A stretch of DNA of 64,000 nucleotides from Flavobacteriales bacterium (GTDB taxonomy: Bacteria; Bacteroidota; Bacteroidia; Flavobacteriales_F; PHOS-HE28), in contig JADKJM010000018.1 in NCBI GenBank assembly GCA_016721005.1, positions 66,586 to 130,585 of the forward strand, read 5' to 3'. The notes under the pieces are model-generated. The model did no database searches and was not told the DNA's origin. It saw only the letters and a list, made by a program, of their open reading frames with translations. The position numbers and the translations under genes are program-made. Position 1 is the first letter of the stretch; each line of letters starts with the position of its first letter. Shown piece after piece: positions 33,535-41,853 of this stretch.

Positions 33535-35085
33535 CTACACCGGCACCTCGTTCCCGCTGCCGTCCTGGAAGCTGTAGGCGAGGTATTGGTGGGAGCCTTC
33601 GGGCTTCACCTTTACCCACTTCTTCCAGCGCCAATACCATTTGCGTTGGATGCTTAGGAGGCCCTTGGTGAGGTAGGCGTGGATGAAGGGGTGCACGCAG
33701 AGCGTGAGGCCGCTCATGTCCTTCTCCGAGTGCAGGTAGTTGAGGGTGTTCTCGATCTCGTCGATGAGGAGCACCGGTGCCTGCACTTCGCCCGTGCCTT
33801 TGCAGGTGGGGCAGCTTTCGCTGGTGTCGATCTCGGTCTCGGGGCGCACGCGTTGGCGTGTCATCTCGATCACGCCGAAGCGTGACGGCGGCAGCACGTT
33901 GTGCTTCGCCTTGTCGTCCTCCATGGCATCCTTCAGTGCCTTGTGCAGGGTGCGGCGGTTCTCGGGTTCGTAGAGGTCGATGAAATCCACGCAGATGATG
34001 CCGCCCATGTCGCGGAGGCGCAGCAGGCGTGCGATCTCTTGCGCGGCTTCGATGTTGATGTCGAGCGCGTTCTTCTCCTGGGCCTGGTTGCCGCCCTTGC
34101 GGCTACCGCTGTTCACGTCGATGACGTGCATGGCCTCGGTCTTCTCGATGATCAGGTACGCACCGCTGCTGAGCATGACCTGCTTGCCGAAGGCCTGCTT
34201 GATCTGCTTGTTGATCCCGAAGTTGTCGAAGATGTCGAGCTTCCCTTTGTAGTGCTTGACGATGCCGGCCTTCTCCGGGGCGATCTTCTCCAAGGTGGTG
34301 CGGATGTCCTCGGCGAGGAGTTCATCATCCACATGGATCGCGGTGAAGGTCTTGTTCAGCACATCGCGCAACACGGCGTTGGTGCGGTCCACTTCGCCGA
34401 GCACCTTCTTGGGAGCGATGGCGTTGTGCAGGTTGTGGAACATGTTGTCCCAGCGCTGCATCAAGGTCTTCAGGTCGGCCTCGAGGTCCTCGGAGTTCTT
34501 GTCTGCCGCGTTGGTGCGGATGATCACGCCGAAGTTCTTCGGGCGGATGGCCTGCATGAGGTCCTTCAGGCGGCGGCGCTCCGTCTCATCGGTGAGGCGG
34601 CTGCTGATGCTGACCTTGTTGATGAAGGGCACGAGGACCATGTAACGCCCGGCAAGGGTGACCTCCGCCGTGAGGCGCGGCCCCTTGGTGCTGATGGGCT
34701 CCTTGGCGATCTGTACCAGGATGCTCTGGCTGGCGCTGACGATATCGGCCAGCTTGCCGTCCTTGGGAATATCCGGGTCGGGTTTCCAGTCCTCCAGCAA
34801 GCTGGTCTTCACGTTGCCGCTGACGGCGCCCTTGGCGAACTTGAATGAGTTGCGGTACTGCGGACCGAGATCGAAGTAGTGGAGGAAGGCATCCTTCTCA
34901 TGGCCGACATCCACGAAGGCGGCGTTGAGGCCCGGCGCCACCTTGCGCACCTTGGCGAGGTGGATATCGCCGACGGCGAATCCGCGTTCGGTGCGTTCGC
35001 GGTGGAGTTCGCTCAGGACCTTGTCCTTCAGCAAGGCAAGGGCGACCTCGCCCCCCGCCGATCGGATGACCAGATCGACGTTCAC
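33535..35085 (-). CDS. rng: Ribonuclease E/G family endoribonuclease
   Basis: The 516-residue protein has the S1 domain opening (KVRKVAPGLNAAFVDVGHEKDAFLH, given here in parts) and the DNase I-like catalytic residues in VIDVNSGSR and GGIICVDFIDL. The zinc-link CPTCKGTG is also present. It processes rRNA and degrades mRNA. The start is GTG at 35085 (VNVDLVIRS), as is common for Bacteroidota homologues. The length is that of RNase G, without the long RNase E scaffold tail. Confidence 0.93.
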   Translation of the reverse strand: MNVDLVIRSAGGEVALALLKDKVLSELHRERTERGFAVGDIHLAKVRKVAPGLNAAFVDVGHEKDAFLHYFDLGPQYRNSFKFAKGAVSGNVKTSLLEDWKPDPDIPKDGKLADIVSASQSILVQIAKEPISTKGPRLTAEVTLAGRYMVLVPFINKVSISSRLTDETERRRLKDLMQAIRPKNFGVIIRTNAADKNSEDLEADLKTLMQRWDNMFHNLHNAIAPKKVLGEVDRTNAVLRDVLNKTFTAIHVDDELLAEDIRTTLEKIAPEKAGIVKHYKGKLDIFDNFGINKQIKQAFGKQVMLSSGAYLIIEKTEAMHVIDVNSGSRKGGNQAQEKNALDINIEAAQEIARLLRLRDMGGIICVDFIDLYEPENRRTLHKALKDAMEDDKAKHNVLPPSRFGVIEMTRQRVRPETEIDTSESCPTCKGTGEVQAPVLLIDEIENTLNYLHSEKDMSGLTLCVHPFIHAYLTKGLLSIQRKWYWRWKKWVKVKPEGSHQYLAYSFQDGSGNEVPV

Positions 35086-35167
35086 GATGAGGTCCTGCTG
35101 GTGCAGGACAGGTTGTTCTTCATGGGTGAATACGGCAAGTCACACGCGTGCGGCGCGCAACGGTGAT

Positions 35168-35193
35168 GCCCGTGGGTACGATCACCCACGGGC
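35168..35193 (-). terminator. Stem-loop between the bS22-like gene and the RNase E/G gene
   Basis: GCCCGTGGGT and ACCCACGGGC form a perfect 10-bp stem with a 6-nt loop. No U-run follows on the minus strand, so it may be a weak terminator or a processing site. A second hairpin (GGAACC/GGTTCC, 35197-35214) lies beside it. Confidence 0.5.
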
Positions 35194-35213
35194 TCCGGAA
35201 CCTTTACCGGTTC

Positions 35214-35309
35214 CTACCGGATCTTCTTCTTGTGGCGGTTCTTCCGCAAGCGCTTCTTGCGCTTGTGAGTGGCCATCTTGTGGCGCTTCCGCTTCTTTCC
35301 GCAGGGCAT
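35214..35309 (-). CDS. 31-residue basic ribosomal protein, bS22/AURKAIP1-COX24-like
   Basis: The tiny ORF encodes MPCGKKRKRHKMATHKRKKR and then LRKNRHKKKIR. It is almost entirely basic and matches the AURKAIP1/COX24-domain small-subunit proteins annotated in Bacteroidota and related to actinobacterial bS22. It is 14 nt downstream of the TPR gene on the same strand. The conserved pattern, not length, supports it as a real gene. Confidence 0.85.
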   Translation of the reverse strand: MPCGKKRKRHKMATHKRKKRLRKNRHKKKIR

Positions 35310-35322
35310 GTTCCGTGTTCGA

Positions 35323-35808
35323 TTATTGTTTGTCCTTCAATTCCTTCAGGATCCGATCCACCTCTTTGGTGATGGCCGTATCCTGTACCATTTTCCTGTA
35401 TTCCGATAGACAGGCGATCGCTTGATCGGTGCTGTCCATTGTTGCATAGGTGCGCCCCAAGTAGAACCAGACATCGGGAAAACCCGCAGCGTCCAAGTCC
35501 CTCACCTTCCTGAAGCGCTCGAGCGCCTTGTCCATTTGTCCGCTCTGCACGGCGAAGAGTCCGAGTTGCCAATGCGCTTCCGCATTGTCCGGTTCCTCCT
35601 TTACGATCTCACGCAGCATCATGATCCCGCGCATGGGGTCCTGCCCTTGCACCAACGCCACGGCTTCCATGATCCGCGCCTTGGACGGCGTGACCGCCGC
35701 TGCCTCCTCCTTCTTCCCGGAAGGTGTCCGGGGTAACAATACTAAAAGAACGATCACTACCACGGCCCCTGCCAGCACGAACAGCTGGGGCTTCTTCAAT
35801 CCCATCAT
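35323..35808 (-). CDS. Membrane-anchored TPR-repeat protein
   Basis: The 161-residue protein has an N-terminal transmembrane helix (LFVLAGAVVVIVLLVLL). Three tetratricopeptide-like repeats follow (MRGIMMLREIVKEEPDNAEAHWQLGLFA and similar). This layout is conserved next to HU genes in Bacteroidota, with an unknown scaffolding role. It overlaps the stop of the HU gene by 4 nt. Confidence 0.85.
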   Translation of the reverse strand: MMGLKKPQLFVLAGAVVVIVLLVLLPRTPSGKKEEAAAVTPSKARIMEAVALVQGQDPMRGIMMLREIVKEEPDNAEAHWQLGLFAVQSGQMDKALERFRKVRDLDAAGFPDVWFYLGRTYATMDSTDQAIACLSEYRKMVQDTAITKEVDRILKELKDKQ

Positions 35809-36107
35809 TGTCCTTGTCCTTCGCTCTTCACCCGGTTCTTCACTTGATCCACGAAGACATCGGCCGGTTTGAAGGCCGGGATGTCATGCGCGGGGATGAT
35901 GATGGTCGTATTCTTCGCCAAGAGACGCCCGGTCTTCTGGGCGCGGTGTTTCACCACGAAACTGCCGAAGCCACGAAGGTGAACCGCCTCGCCTTGGGCC
36001 AGACTTGTCTTCACTTCCTCCATCAACGCCTCCACGGTGGCCAATACGTCCGTCCGCTCAATGCCGGTCTTCTTCGCGATGATGCCTACCAGTTCCGCCT
36101 TGGTCAT
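35805..36107 (-). CDS. HU/IHF-family DNA-binding protein
   Basis: The 100-residue protein has the HU fold: helical MTKAELVGIIAKKTGI and LMEEVKTSLAQGE, then HLRGFGSFVVKHRAQKTGR, then a C-terminal arm FKPADVFVDQVKN. It bends and packages DNA. The ATG at 36107 is chosen because it starts the fold and is preceded by a canonical promoter. It heads an operon with the TPR protein and the small ribosomal protein, divergent from mutY. Confidence 0.93.
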   Translation of the reverse strand: MTKAELVGIIAKKTGIERTDVLATVEALMEEVKTSLAQGEAVHLRGFGSFVVKHRAQKTGRLLAKNTTIIIPAHDIPAFKPADVFVDQVKNRVKSEGQGQ

Positions 36108-36128
36108 ACCCGGATCGATTTGGGGCCG

Positions 36129-36158
36129 CAAATATAGCCGGAAGAGCGGACCGCGCAA
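36129..36158 (-). promoter_or_regulatory. Promoter of the HU operon
   Basis: The minus strand has TTG at 36158-36156, a 19-nt spacer and TATATTTG at 36136-36129. This agrees with the Bacteroidota TTG / TAnnTTTG consensus, 22 nt before the HU ATG. Confidence 0.7.
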
Positions 36159-36175
36159 CCGATCTTTGTGCCTGT

Positions 36176-37225
36176 ATGTCAAGCCGTTCATGGTTCAGCA
36201 GGGGGCTTTTGTCGTGGTACCGTGCGAACAAGCGCCCTCTTCCGTGGCGTGAAACCACCGATCCGTACGCCATCTGGCTAAGCGAGGTGATCCTGCAGCA
36301 AACGCGTGTGGATCAAGGGTTGGCGTACTGGGAACGCTTCATGAAGCGCTACCCCACCGTGAGCCGATTGGCCCGCGCCAGCGAGGATGAAGTGCTACGT
36401 CTTTGGCAGGGCTTGGGCTATTACAGCCGCGCCCGGAACCTGCGGCAGGCGGCCGGGCAGGTGATGAACGACCACGGTGGACGGTTCCCTTCAACCTATA
36501 CCGAACTGAAGGCCCTGAAGGGGGTCGGTGAGTACACCGCGGCGGCGATCGGGTCGATCTGCTTCGGATTGCCGGAGCCGGTGGTGGATGGCAACGTGTA
36601 TCGCGTGCTCGCCCGTGTCTTCGGGATCGGGACACCGATCGATGGCACGGAGGGTAGAAAGGAGTTCCGGAAGCTGGCGGCGGAGCTGTTGGATCCGGGG
36701 TCACCGGGCGATCACAACCAAGCAGTGATGGAACTGGGCGCGACCATTTGCACGCCGAAGAAACCGCGCTGTGGGGAGTGCCCGATCGCGCGTAAATGCA
36801 TTGCGACGAAGACCGACAGGATCTCCGAGCTTCCTGTGAAAGTGGGTAAGACCAAGACCCGCACGCGGCACTTCAATTTCCTGCACATCCAAAGCAACGG
36901 CAAGCTGTACCTGCGGAAGCGGACAGCGAAGGACATCTGGCAAGGGCTGTATGAATTGCCGCTGATCGAGAGCGACAAAGGCAGGACGAAGCGACAATTC
37001 ACGTCGGATCTGGTGCGAGAGTTCGGCGAAGGATGGCGCGTAGTGGGCGAGCACGGGCCGGTGAAGCATGTGCTCAGCCATCAGGTGATCCAAGCGGTGT
37101 TCTGGCGGGTGGAGGTACCAGCGAGGGCGAAGCTTCCGAAGGATTGGGAGCGAGTGACGGAGGCGGAGGTGGGGGAACGGGCGCTGCCGCGGTTGGTGGA
37201 GAGGTACTTTGAGGAGGTGGGATAG
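36176..37225 (+). CDS. mutY: A/G-specific adenine DNA glycosylase
   Basis: The 349-residue enzyme removes adenine mispaired with 8-oxoguanine. The helix-hairpin-helix LKGVGEYTAAAIGSI precedes the catalytic aspartate in VVDGNVYRVLAR, and the glutamate is in WLSEVILQQTRV. The 4Fe-4S cluster cysteines are in CTPKKPRCGECPIARKC. A C-terminal NUDIX-like domain (LYLRKRTAKDIWQGLYELPL) recognises 8-oxoG. It precedes ssb, gldE and gldD in the usual Bacteroidota order. Confidence 0.96.
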   Translation: MSSRSWFSRGLLSWYRANKRPLPWRETTDPYAIWLSEVILQQTRVDQGLAYWERFMKRYPTVSRLARASEDEVLRLWQGLGYYSRARNLRQAAGQVMNDHGGRFPSTYTELKALKGVGEYTAAAIGSICFGLPEPVVDGNVYRVLARVFGIGTPIDGTEGRKEFRKLAAELLDPGSPGDHNQAVMELGATICTPKKPRCGECPIARKCIATKTDRISELPVKVGKTKTRTRHFNFLHIQSNGKLYLRKRTAKDIWQGLYELPLIESDKGRTKRQFTSDLVREFGEGWRVVGEHGPVKHVLSHQVIQAVFWRVEVPARAKLPKDWERVTEAEVGERALPRLVERYFEEVG

Positions 37226-37314
37226 CGGAGTGGGAGATCAGAGCGAGCATGCGAGAAGAGCCTCACGCATTGCTTCGCAGAGCCTCGCAAGGACAGGCGC
37301 GGGGAACGCGGAGG

Positions 37315-37506
37315 GAGAGCGAGCAGGCGACAAGAGGTTCACGCAGAGGTGCAGAGAACGCAGGGTGATGGCCGGAAGAGTCTCACGCGGAGGCGCGGGG
37401 GACGCGGAGGGAGAGCAAGCAGGAGACAAGAGTTTCACGCAGAGGCGCAGAGAACGCAGAGTGATGGCCGGAAGAGCCTCACGCGGAGGCGCGGGGGACG
37501 CGGAGG
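37315..37506 (+). repeat. 96-bp tandem direct repeat (two copies) between mutY and ssb
   Basis: Copies at 37315-37410 and 37411-37506 share GAGAGC, CACGCAGAGG, GCAGAGAACGCAG, GTGATGGCCGGAAGAG and CACGCGGAGGCGCGGG. A shorter related piece precedes them at about 37263-37314. A 26-bp inverted copy of the end (starting TCCGCGTCCCCCGCGCCTCC) lies at 37601-37626. The stretch 37226-37709 holds no gene; its open frames only reflect the 96-bp period being a multiple of three. Confidence 0.85.
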
Positions 37507-37709
37507 GGGGCAAGCACGCAAGGAGCATTTCAAACCTTGCCTAGCAATGGCAGGCCAGAGAAAGTGGAGAAGCCCGATCCGGAATTCGGAGTACCTGAAC
37601 TCCGCGTCCCCCGCGCCTCCGCGTGAGACCTTCTTCCTCCAATGCGATCCATTGAGCGTAAACCCTCTTTCCCGCAACGCGTATCTTCACCGGCCCTATC
37701 CCCAACGAA

Positions 37710-38147
37710 ATGTCCGGAGTCAACAAAGTGATATTGGTCGGCAATCTCGGCGCCGATCCCGAAGTGCGTCATCTACAGAATGGAACGGCCGTGGCCAATT
37801 TGCGTATCGCGACGACCGAGTATTTCAAGGACCGCCAAACCGGCGACCGTCGTGAGCAGACGGAGTGGCACGATGTGGTGGTGTGGCGCCAACTCGCGGA
37901 GATCAGTGAGAAGTATCTCCGGAAGGGCAGCAAGGTGTACGTGGAAGGCAAGTTGCGTACGCGCAAATGGCAGGATAAGGATGGTCACGATCGCAAAAGC
38001 GTGGAGATCATCGCTGATGAGATGAAGATGCTGGACCGACGCGAGCAAACGCAGGGCAGCGCGCAGCAACCAACGAGTGCGTCCACGAGTTCCAGCGATC
38101 AACCGGTAGAGATGCGTGATGAGGAAGTGGACGACCTGCCGTTCTAG
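37710..38147 (+). CDS. ssb: Single-stranded DNA-binding protein
   Basis: The 145-residue protein has an OB-fold N-terminus (VNKVILVGNLGADPEVRHLQ, and WHDVVVWRQLAEISEKYL). A flexible Ser/Thr-rich linker follows, and the acidic tip EEVDDLPF binds partner replication proteins. It coats ssDNA in replication and repair. It lies between mutY and gldE, a conserved arrangement. Confidence 0.97.
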   Translation: MSGVNKVILVGNLGADPEVRHLQNGTAVANLRIATTEYFKDRQTGDRREQTEWHDVVVWRQLAEISEKYLRKGSKVYVEGKLRTRKWQDKDGHDRKSVEIIADEMKMLDRREQTQGSAQQPTSASTSSSDQPVEMRDEEVDDLPF

Positions 38148-38181
38148 TTCCACTCCATCCTTGTACCACTAGTTCTCCCAC

Positions 38182-39507
38182 TTGGGGCCCCTCTCCTTCC
38201 ACCCGTTGTTCATCGCGCTGTATTGGCGTTCACCGGATGCCACATCGGTCCTCCTGTTGTTGGTGATCGCAGTGCTGTTGGTGGTGAGCGCTGCCACGAG
38301 TGCGAGCGAAGTGGCGCTCTTCTCCTTGACGCCCACGCAACTCCGCGACCTGAAGGAGCGCGGCGGATCATGGGGCCACCGGGTGATGGAACTCCTCTCG
38401 AAGCCGCGGCGATTGCTTGCGACGATCCTGATCGCGAACAACTTCATGAACATCGGCGTGGTGGTCCTGAGCACGGTGGCGGTATCGTCGCTGTTGGAGG
38501 TGGAGCGCATGCCCGAATATCTGGTCTTCATCATCCAAGTGCTGGTGGTCACCTTCATCATCCTGCTTGTCGGGGAGGTGTTGCCGAAGGTGTACGCCAC
38601 GAACAATCCCATGAAGGTGGCGCAGGTGATGTCCCGGCCGCTGCTGATCATGCGGTGGCTCTTCAAACCTGTGAGTGAAACGCTCGTGGGCAGCACCACC
38701 TTCATCGAAAAGCGGTTCAAGAAGCGCCAATCGAATTTCTCCATGGATGCGTTGGGGCACGCGCTGGACCTGACGAAGGACGCGAGCACCACGGCGGAGG
38801 AACAGCGGATCCTGCGCGGCATTGTGAAGTTCGGGAACTACGAGGTGAAGCAAGTGATGCGGCCACGCACGGAGATGGTGGCCTTCGACCGCGACCTCAC
38901 GTTCCAGCAACTGCTCACGGCGATCGTGGAGAGCGGGTTCTCCCGCGTTCCTGTGTATGAAGAGACCATGGACCGTGTGGTGGGCATGCTCTACATCAAG
39001 GACGTGCTGCCGCACATCAGCAAGACGGATCTGGATTGGCACACGCTGCTGCGCGCACCCTACTTCGTTCCGGAGGCGAAGAAGCTGGACGACCTGCTGA
39101 AGGAGTTCCAAGCGGAGAAAGTACACCTGGCCGTGGTGGTGGATGAACATGGCGGTACCAGTGGCATCATCACGCTGGAGGATGTGATCGAGGAGATCGT
39201 CGGGGAGATCACGGACGAATTCGATGAGGAGGACCTGATCTACAGCAAGCTCGATGACCACACGTGGGTCTTCGAGGGACGCGCATCGCTCTCCGATGTG
39301 TACCGTGTGCTCGGCATCGATGGTGAACTGTTCGAGGAGAACAAGGGCGACAGCGGAACACTGGGCGGCTTCATCCTCGAACTCACAGGCCGCATACCGA
39401 AGAAGGGTGAGCGTGTGGACCTACGGAACTTCTCCTTCACCGTGGAAGCGTCTGACAACAAGCGGGTGCGCCGCGTGAAACTCGTGATGCGCGATGAAGC
39501 GAAGTAG
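38182..39507 (+). CDS. gldE: Gliding motility-associated protein GldE (CorC/HlyC-type)
   Basis: The 441-residue membrane protein has a DUF21 domain with about four helices (residues ~20-150, SASEVALFSLTPTQL). A CBS pair follows (~210-330, VMRPRTEMVAFDRDLT, GMLYIKDVLPHI), then VVDEHGGTSGIITLEDVIEEI and a CorC_HlyC C-terminal domain. GldE supports GldD function in T9SS-linked gliding in Flavobacteria. The start is a TTG at 38182, with an in-frame stop just upstream and no ATG before the first helix. It overlaps gldD by 14 nt. Confidence 0.92.
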   Translation: MGPLSFHPLFIALYWRSPDATSVLLLLVIAVLLVVSAATSASEVALFSLTPTQLRDLKERGGSWGHRVMELLSKPRRLLATILIANNFMNIGVVVLSTVAVSSLLEVERMPEYLVFIIQVLVVTFIILLVGEVLPKVYATNNPMKVAQVMSRPLLIMRWLFKPVSETLVGSTTFIEKRFKKRQSNFSMDALGHALDLTKDASTTAEEQRILRGIVKFGNYEVKQVMRPRTEMVAFDRDLTFQQLLTAIVESGFSRVPVYEETMDRVVGMLYIKDVLPHISKTDLDWHTLLRAPYFVPEAKKLDDLLKEFQAEKVHLAVVVDEHGGTSGIITLEDVIEEIVGEITDEFDEEDLIYSKLDDHTWVFEGRASLSDVYRVLGIDGELFEENKGDSGTLGGFILELTGRIPKKGERVDLRNFSFTVEASDNKRVRRVKLVMRDEAK

Positions 39508-40081
39508 TTGGCTTCTGCTTCCGCTGCTGCTCACCGCGTGTGGTGATGATGTGGTGCCCAAGCCGAAGGGCTGGCCACGCATCGACCTGCCGGAACGGAG
39601 CTACGTTCAGTGGTCCGCTGCACCGTTCACCGTGGAGATCCCCGTGTACGGACGCATGGTGGAACGCACGGCCAGCGAAGGCGGACGCTGGTTCGACCTG
39701 CGTTTCGCGCACCAACGCGCCACCGTGCATTTCACCTGGACACCGATCAACGGACGCTTGGCGGAATTGATCGAGGAGGCACACGACTTCAAGCGGAAGC
39801 ACGAATCGATGGCGGCGCGGATCAACAGCGAACGCGTGTTGCACGATAGCACGCGGGTCTTCGGGACGCTCTTCGATGTGGAGGGTAATGTGGCCAGCCC
39901 CTTCGTGATGTACCTGACCGATAGCACGGACAATTTCCTTTACGCCTCGCTCTATTTCGACACGCGACCGAACGCGGATTCGTTGGCGCCTGTGACCGAA
40001 CGATTGCGGCAGGACATGCGGCACTTCGCGGCTACGTTGCGGTGGCAGGGGTCCTCCGACCTGTCGCGTGCAATGCCTTGA
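39494..40081 (+). CDS. gldD: Gliding motility lipoprotein GldD
   Basis: The 195-residue lipoprotein has a lipobox (LLLPLLLTAC) and the GldD features KPKGWPRIDLPERSY and VHFTWTPING. It is needed for gliding and T9SS function in Flavobacterium. The start overlaps gldE. Its 3' end overlaps the convergent heme A synthase gene by 50 nt, so the two messages are antisense to each other there. Confidence 0.93.
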   Translation: MKRSSWLLLPLLLTACGDDVVPKPKGWPRIDLPERSYVQWSAAPFTVEIPVYGRMVERTASEGGRWFDLRFAHQRATVHFTWTPINGRLAELIEEAHDFKRKHESMAARINSERVLHDSTRVFGTLFDVEGNVASPFVMYLTDSTDNFLYASLYFDTRPNADSLAPVTERLRQDMRHFAATLRWQGSSDLSRAMP

Positions 40082-41114
40082 GCAGGACCGCAAGCAGGAC
40101 GACCGCGCCGAGCTGGTGCAACACGCCGAGTTCGATCCGCACTGCGGTGAGCAGTGTGAGAACGCCCAGTAGGAACTGCACGGCTACGGCTGCGATCAGC
40201 CATACCCAGATCTTCTGCAATGCGTCGATCCGTCGGAAACGGAAGGCCACGCCCACGATCACTGCGGCCACCAGCCATGCGAGGTTGCGATGCACGAACT
40301 GCACGCCATCCTTGTGGTCGGCGAAGTCCTTCCAGAACGAGCCGAAAGCGGTGACGTTCTCCGGCATGAATTCACCGTTCATCAGTGGCCATGTGTTGTA
40401 GACGTACCCAGCGTTGAGACCTGCGGTGAAGGCGCCCCAGATCACTTGCAGCGCAAAGAGCACCAACGCGATGCGCATCCATTTGCCGGGAGTACTTCCA
40501 TCCGAAGCGAAACCGCGACGCGCATCTCGCAGGTCGAACACCGTCCACAGCGCCAACGCAAGAACGAACAAGGCCGCGACCAAGTGGATCGCCAAACGGA
40601 AGTGGCTCACATCCACCAGCAGTTGGCCGTTGGAGTCCTTCTGATCCACCAGCCCGCTCTTCACCATGAACCAACCCAAGCTGGCCACGACGGCGCCGCC
40701 CAACAGGATCCACAATGTGCGCTTCATCAGCCAGCCTTTCAATCTTCCTTGCCGCCAGAAGACAACAAAGGGGATCGCGAAGACCAAGCCCATCAACCGG
40801 CCCCAGTTGCGGTGCAGGTATTCCCAGAAGTAGATCCGCTTGAAGCCCGACAGATCCATGTCGGCATTCATCAAGCTGTACTCGGGGATCCGCTTGTAGG
40901 CATCGAACTCAGCTTGCCATGCCACATCGTTCATGGGTGGGATCGCACCGGAGATCGGCTTCCATTCCGTGATGCTCAAGCCACTTTCGGTGAGCCGCGT
41001 GATGCCGCCGATCACCACCATGCATGCGATCATCACACAGCCGGTGATCAGCCAAATGATCACGGGCCTCATGGACTTCGATGCAGGTGCGTTCACGGGC
41101 CGCGAAACTAGCAT
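40032..41114 (-). CDS. ctaA: Heme A synthase (COX15/CtaA)
   Basis: The 360-residue membrane protein has about eight helices. It oxidises heme O to heme A for cytochrome oxidase. Type 2 features include GGITRLTESGLSITEWKPI-like motifs (seen as GGITRLTESGLS), EYLHRNWGR and the haem-ligand histidines in DVSHFRLAIHL and QFVHRNLAWL. An ATG at 41072 is an alternative start. Its end overlaps gldD in convergent orientation. Confidence 0.94.
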   Translation of the reverse strand: MLVSRPVNAPASKSMRPVIIWLITGCVMIACMVVIGGITRLTESGLSITEWKPISGAIPPMNDVAWQAEFDAYKRIPEYSLMNADMDLSGFKRIYFWEYLHRNWGRLMGLVFAIPFVVFWRQGRLKGWLMKRTLWILLGGAVVASLGWFMVKSGLVDQKDSNGQLLVDVSHFRLAIHLVAALFVLALALWTVFDLRDARRGFASDGSTPGKWMRIALVLFALQVIWGAFTAGLNAGYVYNTWPLMNGEFMPENVTAFGSFWKDFADHKDGVQFVHRNLAWLVAAVIVGVAFRFRRIDALQKIWVWLIAAVAVQFLLGVLTLLTAVRIELGVLHQLGAVVLLAVLLKALHATGRRTPATAT

Positions 41115-41144
41115 GAGGCAATTCCACGGATCGCACAGAAAACA

Positions 41145-41178
41145 GAAAGGGGATGGATCCTTGGATCCATCCCCTTTC
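41145..41178 (-). terminator. Terminator between the HMA lipoprotein gene and ctaA
   Basis: A perfect 16-bp stem (41145-41160 with 41163-41178, GAAAGGGGATGGATCC and its complement) has a 2-nt loop. It is followed on the minus strand by the T-rich TGTTTTCTG. Confidence 0.75.
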
Positions 41179-41192
41179 CGAAGATCGAGCGA

Positions 41193-41708
41193 TCAGTTCC
41201 GCAGGATCCGGCTCAAGAGCATGAGGATGCTCGGCAGTACCACTTCACGCGGTGAAAGCACGCTCACTTCGCCGTCCACTTCCGCCGTCTTGTCCTGTCC
41301 CTTGGAAGCGGACTTACCGACAACCTCCTTCGTGATGGACACCGCAACGACCTTGTACTGTCCGTCGTGCAGCTTCTGCACGGCTTCGATCATCTGCGCA
41401 TCGGTGATCTTCTTGTCATCATAGGTCACGATCGCGTGGTCGGGGCCTTCGGCCTCATTCATCTTGATCTCGGTGCCTTCGACGCCCAATGCCGCAAGTG
41501 CCTTCTTGATGGAACCGCCGCACATCATCTCGCAACTCATGCCTTCGATGCTCAGGTCGGCCATGGTCACCGGTGTGCCACTGGAGATGATCACCTCCTT
41601 CACTACGCGCTCCACGCCGACCGCAGAAGCCACTTGCTCCGGGGCATTGGTGCCGCAAGCGAAGAGAAGGGAGAGGGTGACGAGCGGTAGGAGAAGGCGC
41701 GGGGTCAT
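41193..41708 (-). CDS. Lipoprotein with heavy-metal-associated (HMA-like) domain
   Basis: This 171-residue protein has a lipobox (LVTLSLLFAC) and an HMA-like domain (~residues 50-125) with the cysteine motif GMSCEMMCGG, in place of the usual GMxCxxC. It then reads VTYDDKKITDAQMIEAVQK. It probably binds Cu or a similar soft metal in the envelope. The C-terminal part ends in a hydrophobic helix. The ATG at 41708 starts the signal; longer starts are less likely. Confidence 0.8.
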   Translation of the reverse strand: MTPRLLLPLVTLSLLFACGTNAPEQVASAVGVERVVKEVIISSGTPVTMADLSIEGMSCEMMCGGSIKKALAALGVEGTEIKMNEAEGPDHAIVTYDDKKITDAQMIEAVQKLHDGQYKVVAVSITKEVVGKSASKGQDKTAEVDGEVSVLSPREVVLPSILMLLSRILRN

Positions 41709-41853
41709 GGTCCTTGGTATTGTGCTCATGGGACGCACGAGCGGTTGAATTCGTTACAAATGTAACCGGCACGAAGGGTAACGGATAGTTTTGGCGCCCT
41801 TCAGGCCAACGGAGCGATACCAAGCGAACCGTTCAGCCCGCATCGAGATCGAA

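Noticed and set aside
33901..34848. Long plus-strand open frame opposite the RNase E/G gene
   Set aside because: It is a low-complexity L/V/D/H-rich shadow of a conserved gene.
36176..36180. Separate promoter for mutY from GATCTTTG before its start
   Set aside because: It only partly fits TAnnTTTG and is too close to the ATG to be convincing.
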